Part shown: positions 28,124 to 36,009 of the stretch, in pieces
Layout of the letters: every line of letters starts with the position of its first letter
How positions within the stretch are numbered: position 1 is the stretch's first letter
Assembly (NCBI RefSeq): GCF_020982545.1
Contig: NZ_JAJKLK010000001.1
Span: 1,178,001 to 1,242,000, forward strand
Source of the DNA: Streptomyces sp. MNU76
GTDB lineage: Bacteria > Actinomycetota > Actinomycetes > Streptomycetales > Streptomycetaceae
Length of the DNA stretch: 64,000 bases
Direction: 5' to 3'
The notes under the pieces: model-generated
Told to the model about the DNA's origin: nothing
The model's input: only the letters and a program-made list of their open reading frames with translations
Databases searched by the model: none
Translations under genes and position numbers: made by a program

Positions 28124-29521
28124 TCACGCGGCCGTTTCCAACGGCTCCTCCAGGAACGTCGGGTGGGCGTCCAGGTCGGTCAGGACGGCGTGGGCGGCCC
28201 GGCGGGCGGAGTGGAGGGCGCCCTGGACGGTGCTGGTGTCACGGTGGTCGCCGCAGACGTAGAGGCCGGCGAGGAGACGCACCGGGCGGCGCAGGTCGTG
28301 CGGCGCGGGCATCGCGGGGACCGCCTCGGGGACGTGGTAGGCGGCCAGCAGTTCCCAGCGGGTCGTGGACGTGCGGTAGAGACGGGCGAGTTGGGCGCGG
28401 ACCGTGGCGTCGAGGTGCGCGGCGTCCGGGGGAGTGCCGAGGACCGTCGAGGTGATCAGGGCGCGGCCCGCCGGCGCCCGGCTCGGGTCGACCTGGCTGA
28501 TCACCGCCGTGTGCGAGACGGGCCCGCTGCGGTCGGCGTCGAGGAGCAGCGCCGGTTCGGTCAACGGAGGCTCGTCCGTGGCGTGGTGCAGCACCGTCAC
28601 CGGGTGGAACCCCGGCACGCGCAGACCGGGGAGCAGCGCGGCGGCGGACCGGGCGTCCGTGGCCAGCACCACGGCCCGGCAGACGAGTTCACCGTGGTCC
28701 GCCGTGGTCACCGAGGTCGTGCTCATGGCGGTCACCCGTACCCCGGTACGGACCGAACCCGGCGGCAGCGCGGCCGCGAGGAGTTCCGGCAGGGTGTCGG
28801 CGCCGCCCTCCGGGACGCAGAGCCGGCCGGTCGCGTAGGTGTGCAGGGCCAGGTCGGCGCAGCGGCTGGAGGTCGCCAGCGTCGGGTCGGCGAGCAGCGC
28901 GGTCAGCAGGGGACGGACGAAACCGTCGATCGTCCTGGGCGGGAAACCCCGGGTCGCCAGCGCCTGGGAGGCCGGGACCTCCGCCCGGGTGAGCAGCCGT
29001 TCGGGCGCGGTCGCGGCGAGCCGGGCCAGGGCCATGGCCAGCCGCGACTGATCGGCGGGAGCGCCCAGCCGACCGGGCCGGGTGCCCGTGGAACGGCCCT
29101 GGGGACGGCCCTGGTTCCGGGGGAGCCTAGGGGCGCTTGCGAGGGCGCGCGCGGCCGTGAGTGCGCCCCTCGCGCTTCGCAGGACGGGGGCGGCGCCTGC
29201 CCGCTGATGACGTCCGTCGGAGTGCAGCAGGACGCCGGGGGCGAACGGGCGCAGGGCCAGGGTGTCCACGCCCGGGGTGCGGCGCAGTTCCGGGTACGAC
29301 GTGGAGAGCAGATGCGTCGTCCGGTCGAGGCGGAAGCCGTCGATCTTCTCGGTGGACATACGGCCGCCGACGGCGGGGGCGGCCTCCAGGACGAGGGTCC
29401 TGAGGCCCGCCCTGGTCAGATGTCCGGCCGCAGCGAGGCCGGCCACGCCGGCTCCTACGACGATGACGTCCACGTCCTCCGTGTCCGCCTGGTACGCCGA
29501 CTGGTGCACCGACTCAAGCAC
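28124..29521 (-). CDS. FAD-dependent amine/phytoene-type oxidoreductase
   Basis: A 465-residue flavoprotein. GTG 29521 has GGGAGG five bases upstream. The Rossmann motif is VDVIVVGAGVAGLAAAGHLT, followed by VLEAAPAVGGRMSTE (the GGR motif of NAD(P)-binding-8 flavoproteins). It ends with GLYVCGDHRDTSTVQGALHS, the FAD-closing motif of the monoamine-oxidase/protoporphyrinogen-oxidase superfamily. A low-complexity basic stretch (RNQGRPQGRSTGTRPGRLG) lies mid-protein. The substrate is unknown. The gene is transcribed toward the NsdA-like gene. Confidence 0.88.
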   Translation of the reverse strand: MLESVHQSAYQADTEDVDVIVVGAGVAGLAAAGHLTRAGLRTLVLEAAPAVGGRMSTEKIDGFRLDRTTHLLSTSYPELRRTPGVDTLALRPFAPGVLLHSDGRHQRAGAAPVLRSARGALTAARALASAPRLPRNQGRPQGRSTGTRPGRLGAPADQSRLAMALARLAATAPERLLTRAEVPASQALATRGFPPRTIDGFVRPLLTALLADPTLATSSRCADLALHTYATGRLCVPEGGADTLPELLAAALPPGSVRTGVRVTAMSTTSVTTADHGELVCRAVVLATDARSAAALLPGLRVPGFHPVTVLHHATDEPPLTEPALLLDADRSGPVSHTAVISQVDPSRAPAGRALITSTVLGTPPDAAHLDATVRAQLARLYRTSTTRWELLAAYHVPEAVPAMPAPHDLRRPVRLLAGLYVCGDHRDTSTVQGALHSARRAAHAVLTDLDAHPTFLEEPLETAA

Positions 29522-29740
29522 GTGCCCCTCCCGAGGTCGCGCGGCTGCGGGGACGTTATGCCCACAACACCCATCTGAAATACCTGAGTTCGGCACGAGA
29601 GTGAAGGCGGGGCCCGGTCCCGGGGAAGGAGCGTGTGACCTCGCACGGGGGCATGGGCGGGGTGTGTGCGCCGGGCGTTCGGGGGGTGCGGGTTCGTCGG
29701 CGCACCCGATAACGCTCCATACCGACAACGAACCCCCCGG

Positions 29741-30659
29741 TCAGCCGAGCGCAGCTCGAATCGCGTCCTCGATCTCCGGATACCTGAACGTGAACCCCGA
29801 CTCCAGCAACCGCGAGGGAACCGCCCGCGTGCTGCCCAGGACGTCACCGGCGACACCCCCGAGCGCGAGCCGCAGCGCGGGCGCGGGCACGGTGAACAGG
29901 GTGGGCCGGTGCAGCACACGCCCCATCGCCGCCGTGATCTCACGGTTGGTACGCGGGGTCGGCGCCGTCAGGTTGAACGGCCCGGACAGCGACGGCGTGA
30001 ACAGCAGATGCCGCAGCGCCGCGACCTCGTCGTGCAGGGAGATGAAGCTCCAGTACTGGCGGCCGTCTCCCATCCGCCCGCCCAACCCGGCCTTGAACAG
30101 CGGGAACAGCGGACCCCACGCACCCCCGCCCCGAGCCACCACCAGCCCCGTACGGGCGAACGCCGTACGGATCCCGGCCTCCCGCGCGACCCCGGCCGCC
30201 CCTCCCACTCCACGCACAACGCGGACAGGAACTCCGACCCCGGCTCCGCCGACTCGTCCACCACCCGGTCACCGGTGTAGCCGTAGAACCCGATCGCGCT
30301 GCCGTTCACGAACACGCTCGGCGGGTGTCGAGCGTGGCGGCGGCCTCGGCGAGCGTCCGGGTGCCGCGCACCCGGCTCTCGCGGATCGTCGCCTTGTACG
30401 CGTCCGTCCAGCGGCGGGACGCCACCCCCGCGCCGGCGAGGTTGACGACGGCCGCGCACCCCGTGAGCCCCGCCCGGTCGACCCGTCCCGCGTCCGGGTC
30501 CCAGCGCACCTCGCCGCGCGCCCAGGGCTCCCGTCGCACGAGCCGGAGCACCTCGTAGCCGTCCTCGGCCAGGGAACGGGCCAGCGCCGAACCGATCAGG
30601 CCGGACGCACCGGCGATCGCGACACGAGAACCGGGCGGAACGGGTGATTCAAGGGTCAT
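29741..30659 (-). pseudogene. TIGR01777/DUF1731 SDR-family epimerase, frameshifted as sequenced
   Basis: The three frames together give one standard protein of about 305 residues. The Rossmann start is SRVAIAGASGLIGSALARSL, followed by SVFVNGSAIGFYGYTGDRVV (the catalytic Tyr region). The last part includes RTGLVVARGGGAWGPLFPLF and the DUF1731 C-terminus ending EIEDAIRAALG. Breaks near 30326 (C-run) and 30203 (G-run) each need one added base. The mycobacterial counterpart Rv2216 lies beside lipB, as here, so the gene is part of an old conserved block and probably intact. Reaction unknown; it is predicted to be a nucleotide-sugar or NAD(P)-dependent epimerase/reductase. Confidence 0.82.
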
Positions 30660-30762
30660 GCCCACCATCCTGCCCGGCGGGCGGAGCGAACGGCGGCCCG
30701 GGCACGCGAACCAGTCCGAACCTGCCGCCCGACGGCCGGTTCGCCGCCGTACAGTGGCCGCC

Positions 30763-31251
30763 ATGCCCGTTCCGCACATACGCCAGGCGACCTCGGACGA
30801 CGAGGACACGCTCGGTCGCCTCGACCGCGAGACCTGGTCCACGCTGCACTCCGTCCAGGAACGGCCCACGCAGCCGTACGAGCCGTTCTTCAACGAGCGG
30901 TACGGCCCCCACGACCACCTGGTGGCCGAGATCGGCGGCGCAGTCGTCGGCTACGTCCGCCTCGCCCTGCCCTCCAACCTCGCCTGTCACGCGCACGTCC
31001 GCCAGATCCAGGGTCTCGCCGTCGCGGACGAGGCACGCGGCTCGGGCGTCGCCCGCGCCCTGCTGCGCGCCGCGCAGGACGAGGCCCGGCGGCGCGGCGC
31101 ACGACGGCTCACCCTGCGCGTCCTCGGCCACAACACGCCCGCCAGGAAGCTCTACGAGTCCGAGGGCTTCGTCGTGGAGGGCGTGCTGCCGGAGGAGTTC
31201 CTGATCGACGGGGCCTATGTCGACGACGTGGTGATGGGCCGTCGCCTCTGA
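30763..31251 (+). CDS. GNAT-family N-acetyltransferase (RimI-like)
   Basis: A 162-residue acetyltransferase. The acetyl-CoA motif A is IQGLAVADEARGSGVARALL (V/I-x-x-x-x-R-G-x-G-x-A), followed by LRVLGHNTPARKLYESEGFV, typical of RimI-like enzymes acting on protein N-termini or small amines. The last residues EEFLIDGAYVDDVVMGRRL complete the fold. ATG 30763 is the first start consistent with the domain. It converges on the MarP-like protease with 11 bases between stops. Substrate unknown. Confidence 0.9.
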   Translation: MPVPHIRQATSDDEDTLGRLDRETWSTLHSVQERPTQPYEPFFNERYGPHDHLVAEIGGAVVGYVRLALPSNLACHAHVRQIQGLAVADEARGSGVARALLRAAQDEARRRGARRLTLRVLGHNTPARKLYESEGFVVEGVLPEEFLIDGAYVDDVVMGRRL

Positions 31252-31262
31252 GGCGTACGCCG

Positions 31263-32447
31263 TCACGAGGTCACGAGGTCACCCGTGTCCACCGGGGCCG
31301 TCGCGTTCGCGGCCCGCTCCGCGTCGGGGGCGACCTCGTCCACGGTGAGCACGTAACCCGTCTCCGCGTCCGAGGTGGAGCGGGCGAAGACGACGCCGAA
31401 GACCTTGCCGTCGGTGGTGAGGAGGGGGCCGCCGGAGTTGCCCGGGCGGACGGTGGAACGGATGGAGTAGATGTCGCGGGTCACCGAGTCGGTGTTGTAG
31501 ATGTTCCGGCCGGTGGCGTCGATACGGCTGGCGACCGTGGCCGCCTGGAGGTCCAGACCGCCGTCCTCCGGATAACCGGCCACCACCGCCGCGTCACCGC
31601 GCCCGGCACTGGCGTCGAAGCGCAGCAGCGGGGCCTGCAGACCCGGGACGTACAGCACCGCCACGTCCTTGTCCGAATCGAACAGCACCACCTTCGCCTC
31701 GTACGCCTTGCCCACGCCCCCCACCCGCACGGTCGGCTCGTCGATGCCGGCCACCACGTGGGCGTTGGTCATCACCCGCTCGGTGGCGAACACGAAGCCG
31801 CTGCCCTCGCGGCCCTGGGTGCCGGCGACGCCCTCGATCTTCACCGTGCTGCGCTTGGCGGCGCCGGTCGCGGCCGCGGTGACGCTGTCGCCGGAGGGCT
31901 TGGCGACCTCGGCCGTCGCCTCGTTCTCGAAGGGGTTGAAGACCTGCGGGAAGCCCGCCTCGGTGAGCGCGGAGGTGGCGTTGGAGAACCAGGCCGGGGT
32001 GGTCTCCGGCATGGTGTCCTGCACGGCGCCGAGCAGCGCGGAGTTACGGATCGAGTTGGTCACCACCGCCGACGAGGAGGCCCCGAGGACGCTCGCGGCC
32101 ACCCAGGCCACGATCAGCACGGCGACCGTGTTGGCCGCGGCCCCGCCGACGCCGTCGGCCACCCGCAGCGGACTGCGGTCGATCTCCCGCCGCAACCGCA
32201 GCGCCAGCCGGCCCGCCAGTTCGTGCCCGATCACGCCCGGCACCAGGACCGTCAGCACCGCGGTGATCGTCGCCGCCGGGGTGCCCGCCTCCACCAGCTC
32301 CATCATCCAGGGCAGCACCCAGACGCCTATCGCCGCGCCGCCGACGAAACCGGCGAGGGACACACATCCCGCGACCAGGCCGCGACGGTAACCGGACGCC
32401 GCGTAGACCAGGATCACCAGCATCAGCAGGATGTCGAGCACGTCCAC
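31263..32447 (-). CDS. MarP-type membrane serine protease
   Basis: A 394-residue protein. Residues 1-130 are a CvpA-like four-helix membrane domain (MDVLDILLMLVILVYAASGY onward). The outer part is a chymotrypsin-like protease with His in VMTNAHVVAG, Asp in FDSDKDVAVL and Ser in TVRPGNSGGPL. This architecture is that of M. tuberculosis MarP (Rv3671c), a periplasmic protease needed for acid and oxidative-stress resistance. In mycobacteria it cleaves a peptidoglycan hydrolase. Interestingly a peptidoglycan amidase gene is the next gene upstream, divergent; a functional tie is inference only. Confidence 0.92.
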   Translation of the reverse strand: MDVLDILLMLVILVYAASGYRRGLVAGCVSLAGFVGGAAIGVWVLPWMMELVEAGTPAATITAVLTVLVPGVIGHELAGRLALRLRREIDRSPLRVADGVGGAAANTVAVLIVAWVAASVLGASSSAVVTNSIRNSALLGAVQDTMPETTPAWFSNATSALTEAGFPQVFNPFENEATAEVAKPSGDSVTAAATGAAKRSTVKIEGVAGTQGREGSGFVFATERVMTNAHVVAGIDEPTVRVGGVGKAYEAKVVLFDSDKDVAVLYVPGLQAPLLRFDASAGRGDAAVVAGYPEDGGLDLQAATVASRIDATGRNIYNTDSVTRDIYSIRSTVRPGNSGGPLLTTDGKVFGVVFARSTSDAETGYVLTVDEVAPDAERAANATAPVDTGDLVTS

Positions 32448-32669
32448 TCCGACCGCCTCTCTCTAGGGACCCTGTAGTACGCGCGGCACGGGGACAGTGA
32501 TCAGCTCCGCTCGCGCGGCATCCCGAGGGCCCGCGCGAACCGGCCATCGGCGCGCCGGCTCCGCCCCGAACAGTAAAAACGTCCCGGACCACGGCGTTGG
32601 TTCCTTCCGCTTCCCCCGGGTGGCCCACTCCACATCGCGGCCGGCGCGCATCCGGGTGACTGTGGGGCC

Positions 32670-33592
32670 ATGCGTGTGTTCCGGATGTCGCGGGGGGCGC
32701 GAATACGGCGGCTGCCGCGCGTGTGGCGCCGCACACGGACCCCGCACGCCCCGGACCGGGCCCGGCAGCAGCCGCGCCGGTCCCACGGCCGCAGGCGCCC
32801 GGCCCGCGAGCGTATGCGCCTGGCCCGGGAGCGCGTGGACCTGCCCCGGCCGGTCCTTCTCCTACTGGCCTGCCTGCCGGGGCTCGCGGCCGTGCTCGCC
32901 CTGGTGCTGTTCGCGATCGGCGCGGACCGTACGGACGAGCGCGCCGACGGGCCCGCCACGACCCAGCCCGCCCTGCCGCACCAGGCGCCCCGGCCCCCAT
33001 CGTGCCCAGGTCCCGTTGGCTGGAGAAGGACGCACCCACCCAGCCGCCCGCTCGCTACGACGACGAGGTCGCCGCCGTCTTCATCCACCACACGGACTCG
33101 CCGAACGGCTACGACTGCGCCGACGCGCCCCGCATCATCCGCGGCCTCTACACCGGCCAGACCGGTGCCAAGCACTGGGACGACATCGGCTACAACTTCC
33201 TCGTCGACCGTTGCGGCACCATCTACGAGGGCCGCGCGGGCGGCGTCGACCGGGCCGTCACCGGCGCCCACACCCAGGGCTTCAACCATCGCACCACCGG
33301 GATCGCCGCCCTCGGCACCTTCACCGCCGGGGTGCCCGTCCCGCAGGCCATGACCGACGCGATCGCCGCACTCGCCGCCTGGAAACTGGGCCTCTCCGAC
33401 AGCGACCCCCGGGGCAGCGTCCGGCTCACGTCCAGCAACAGCCTCAGCCGCTACGCCGCCGGCACCACCGTCCTGCTGCCCACCCTCGCGGGCCACAGCG
33501 ACGGCTTCATGACCAGCTGCCCCGGCGCGGCCCTCGCCGAGCGCCTGCCCGCGATCCGCGAACAGGCGGCCCGCCTCCAGGGCCGCTCCTAG
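32670..33592 (+). pseudogene. PGRP/amidase_2-type N-acetylmuramoyl-L-alanine amidase, one frameshift as sequenced
   Basis: The ATG 32670 frame encodes a basic N-terminus and a membrane segment (RPVLLLLACLPGLAAVLALV). One C must be added near 32995 to enter the frame of the catalytic domain. That domain has VAAVFIHHTDSPNGYDC (first zinc His), WDDIGYNFLVDRCGTIYEGR, and LAGHSDGFMTSCPGAAL (second His plus the Cys/Ser ligand site), typical of bacterial peptidoglycan-recognition amidases. The enzyme cleaves the MurNAc-Ala bond and would act outside the membrane. Its TAG stop is formed by the end of a MITE-like palindrome, so the original 3' end may have differed. Confidence 0.82.
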
Positions 33593-33757
33593 GGGGTGTT
33601 TCGAAAGTCCCGCACAGCACCCACGGCGCCCGGCACGCACTCTCGCCGCACCGGCCGAAACCCCAAGTACGTCCAGTACGAGGGCTTTCGTCCGGCACGC
33701 CGAGAGCACGCACCGGACACCGCGGGCACCGCACAGGACTTTCGAAACACCCCCTAG
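33589..33757. mobile_element. MITE-like long palindrome with 22-bp perfect terminal repeats
   Basis: Arms CTAGGGGGTGTTTCGAAAGTCC (33589-33610) and its exact complement (33736-33757) enclose 125 bases. The interior is itself largely self-complementary (GTACGTCCAGTACG centre). CTAG at both ends could be a target duplication or part of the terminal repeat. No coding capacity. Size, palindromy and terminal repeats are those of a miniature inverted-repeat element or a cruciform-type repeat. Confidence 0.7.
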
Positions 33758-33878
33758 CCCGCACGACCGTTCATCCGTTCACCGTTCACCGTTCACAGAC
33801 AGCGCGCCGTCGGCTCACAGAGTTCTCCAAGATCCGCGCCCTACCTTCGTCGTGTCACGCCGACCGGAGGTGGGGAAA

Positions 33879-34163
33879 ATGATCAGCAGCCGTACGAAGC
33901 ACACGTCCCGCGCGCCGAGGACGTCCTGGTCCTCGGCCCTGCGGAGCCCGTGGACGGTGGCCTGCGCGACCGCCGTCGTCGTGCTCGGCCCGTCCGCCGT
34001 CACCGCGTCCGCGCTGGAGCGCGCCAACTCGGCGCCCCTGCACGGGGCCTCGGCCCCCGCTCACCCGGCCCCGGGCAAGGAGCGACGCCACCACGGCGGG
34101 CCGTACACCACCGAACAGCACGCCTACCTGCCGCGCCCGACGAACCGCGGCCTGCGCGCCTGA
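33879..34163 (+). CDS. Small secreted basic peptide, function unknown
   Basis: 94 residues; ATG 33879 has GGAGG eight bases upstream. A positively charged start is followed by a hydrophobic segment (WTVACATAVVVLGPSAVTAS) that reads as a signal peptide ending near ASA. The mature part of about 48 residues is rich in Pro, Arg and His (HGASAPAHPAPGKERRHHGG). No cysteine occurs in the mature part. The family is not recognised. It lies just past the MITE-like element. Confidence 0.6.
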   Translation: MISSRTKHTSRAPRTSWSSALRSPWTVACATAVVVLGPSAVTASALERANSAPLHGASAPAHPAPGKERRHHGGPYTTEQHAYLPRPTNRGLRA

Positions 34164-34188
34164 ACCCGCCGTTCCCCGGTGCCGCGAC

Positions 34189-34707
34189 CTACGCCCGGAA
34201 ACGCTCCCAGAGCTTGGGGAGGCGTTCCGCGAGTGCGGACTCGTCCTCGAAGTCGAGCGGCGTGCCCTCGGGTTCGCCGGGCGGGGGCGGGATGCCGAGG
34301 TCCGGGGCGACCACACCGGTGAGCTGCTCGTACGCCTCGTCCGCGGCGTACCCCAGCTCCTCGCCGTCCCCGTCGATCTCCTCGTCGAAGTCGTCCAGCA
34401 GATCGGCGAGCGCGTCCGGGTCGTGCACCGCCCCCTCGAAGACCTCCCGGCCCTGGCCGATCAGCCAGCACCGGAAGTAGTCGAACGCGTCGTCACTGGC
34501 ACCGCCCAGCAGTACCGTGGCGGCGGCCCAAAGGTCCCAGGTGTAGGCGCGGTTGTAGCGGGACTCGAAGTGCCGGGCGAAGTCCAGCACCGCCTCCGGG
34601 TCCAGCAGGCCGAGCCGTTCCACGAGCAGGTCGGCCTGGTCCTCGGGATCGCCCTCGGCGTCCTCCCGGGCCGTGTCCACCAACTCCCAGAACTCCGTCT
34701 CGTCCAT
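34189..34707 (-). CDS. DUF4240-domain protein
   Basis: A 172-residue cytoplasmic acidic protein. DUF4240 features: MDETEFWELVDTAREDAEGD at the start, then HFESRYNRAYTWDLWAAATV and SDDAFDYFRCWLIGQGREVF. The second half (DDFDEEIDGDGEELGYAADE) is strongly acidic and ends in a short Pro-rich region. The ATG at 34707 follows a GTG at 34710; either could start translation. DUF4240 often occurs near toxin-immunity or WGR genes, but there is no toxin here and the function is unknown. Confidence 0.88.
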   Translation of the reverse strand: MDETEFWELVDTAREDAEGDPEDQADLLVERLGLLDPEAVLDFARHFESRYNRAYTWDLWAAATVLLGGASDDAFDYFRCWLIGQGREVFEGAVHDPDALADLLDDFDEEIDGDGEELGYAADEAYEQLTGVVAPDLGIPPPPGEPEGTPLDFEDESALAERLPKLWERFRA

Positions 34708-34768
34708 CACTGGTCCAGCATCGTGCCTGGGAGGGTGGGACGCACGTGGAGAACGACCCTTTCTTGCC

Positions 34769-35785
34769 TCACGGCGCCTCGTACAGCCCGGCGAGCCGGC
34801 GCGCGTCCTCCGCGAAGCGCTCTCGCAGCCCTTCGGGAGCCAGCACCTCGACCTCCGCTCCGAGCGCGGTGAGCTGGGTGTGCGCCACCTCCTCCGACTC
34901 CACGCGGAGGGCGACGGTCACCCGGCCGTGCTCGTCGGGGGCGTCGGCCACGGCACTCAGGGCGTCCCGGGCCGACACGGGGTCCACGACGTACGGCAGC
35001 CTCCGCACCCCCTCCGCCGACAGCCGTACGACGACCTCGGCGCGCAGGATCGACCGGGCGAATCGTTCCGCCTGCTCGTCCCAGTGGGCCGGCAGATCGA
35101 ACTCCTCGTCTCGGGTGAAGCGGTCGTCACCGGTGTCCACGCCGGTGAAGCGGTCGATGCGGTAGGTACGGAAGACCCCCGGTCCCGGCCGGGTGCCCGG
35201 GCCGGAGGGGGCGCCCGCGTCGGGGACCCTGGCGCACAGGTACCAGACGCCGGCCTTGAGCACGAGACCGTACGGCTCCAGGCCGCGCTCGACCTCGGTG
35301 TGCCCCTTGCGGTACCGCGCGACGATCCGGCGGTCGTCCCAGACCGCGTCCGCCACGGTGGGCAGCAGCTCGGGGGTCTTCGGCTCCTTGAACCAGCTCG
35401 GCGCGTCGAGGTGGAAACGCTGGGAGGCCGTGCGGGAGGCGTCGCGCAGGGAGGGGAGGAGTGCGGCCGACACCTTCAGCCGGGCGGCGGAGGCGGCGTC
35501 CTCCAGTCCCATCTCCCGCAGCGCGCCCGGCACACCGCTGAGGAACAACGCCTCGGCCTCCGTGCGGGCCAGCCCCGTCAGCCGCGTCCGGTACCCGCCG
35601 ATCAGCCGGTATCCGCCGGCCCGGCCCCGGTCCGCGTAGACCGGGACGCCCGCCTCCGACAGCGCCTGGGCGTCCCTGGTCACCGTCCGCTCCGACACCT
35701 CCAGTTCCCGCGCGAGTTCGGCGGCGGTCATGGAGGGCCGGGACTGAAGCAGCAACACCATCTTGATCAGCCGGGCAGCACGCAT
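34769..35785 (-). CDS. DeoR-type HTH and WYL-domain regulator
   Basis: A 338-residue regulator. The N-terminal HTH (MTAAELARELEVSERTVTRD) is followed by a wing with RGRAGGYRL. The WYL domain lies at about residues 150-220 (RIVARYRKG...RGLEPYGLVLKAGVWYLCAR), followed by the WCX-type C-terminal extension. WYL regulators bind nucleic acids or nucleotides as ligands and often control DNA-damage or defence genes. None of these sits adjacent, so targets are unknown. It is transcribed away from aceE across a repeat copy. Confidence 0.92.
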   Translation of the reverse strand: MRAARLIKMVLLLQSRPSMTAAELARELEVSERTVTRDAQALSEAGVPVYADRGRAGGYRLIGGYRTRLTGLARTEAEALFLSGVPGALREMGLEDAASAARLKVSAALLPSLRDASRTASQRFHLDAPSWFKEPKTPELLPTVADAVWDDRRIVARYRKGHTEVERGLEPYGLVLKAGVWYLCARVPDAGAPSGPGTRPGPGVFRTYRIDRFTGVDTGDDRFTRDEEFDLPAHWDEQAERFARSILRAEVVVRLSAEGVRRLPYVVDPVSARDALSAVADAPDEHGRVTVALRVESEEVAHTQLTALGAEVEVLAPEGLRERFAEDARRLAGLYEAP

Positions 35786-35854
35786 GGGGCCATGATGCCG
35801 GGCCGGGGCGACAAAAGGGGGTGTCTTGTCGGGTGCGCTGTTCGGGTGCGGGTG

Positions 35855-35959
35855 CGTGGGGGCTTCTCGCGCAGTTCCCCGCGCCCCTGAAAAGCAGGGG
35901 CTGCGCCCCGTGCTTTTCATCCTTCAGGGGCGCGGGGAACTGCGCGAGAAGCCCCCACC
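35855..35959. repeat. GGGGAACTGCGCGA palindromic repeat, copy 4
   Basis: Left arm TCTCGCGCAGTTCCCCGCGC and right arm GCGCGGGGAACTGCGCGAGA with a 45-base interior holding AAAAGCAGGGGCTGCGCCCC. Flanks GGGTGCGTGGGGGCTTC and GAAGCCCCCACC extend the pairing. It lies 3' of aceE. Confidence 0.88.
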
Positions 35960-36009
35960 GGGCCGCACTCGCCGACGAATCCGCGCCCCCGAGCTGTGAG
36001 GCGCCGCCC

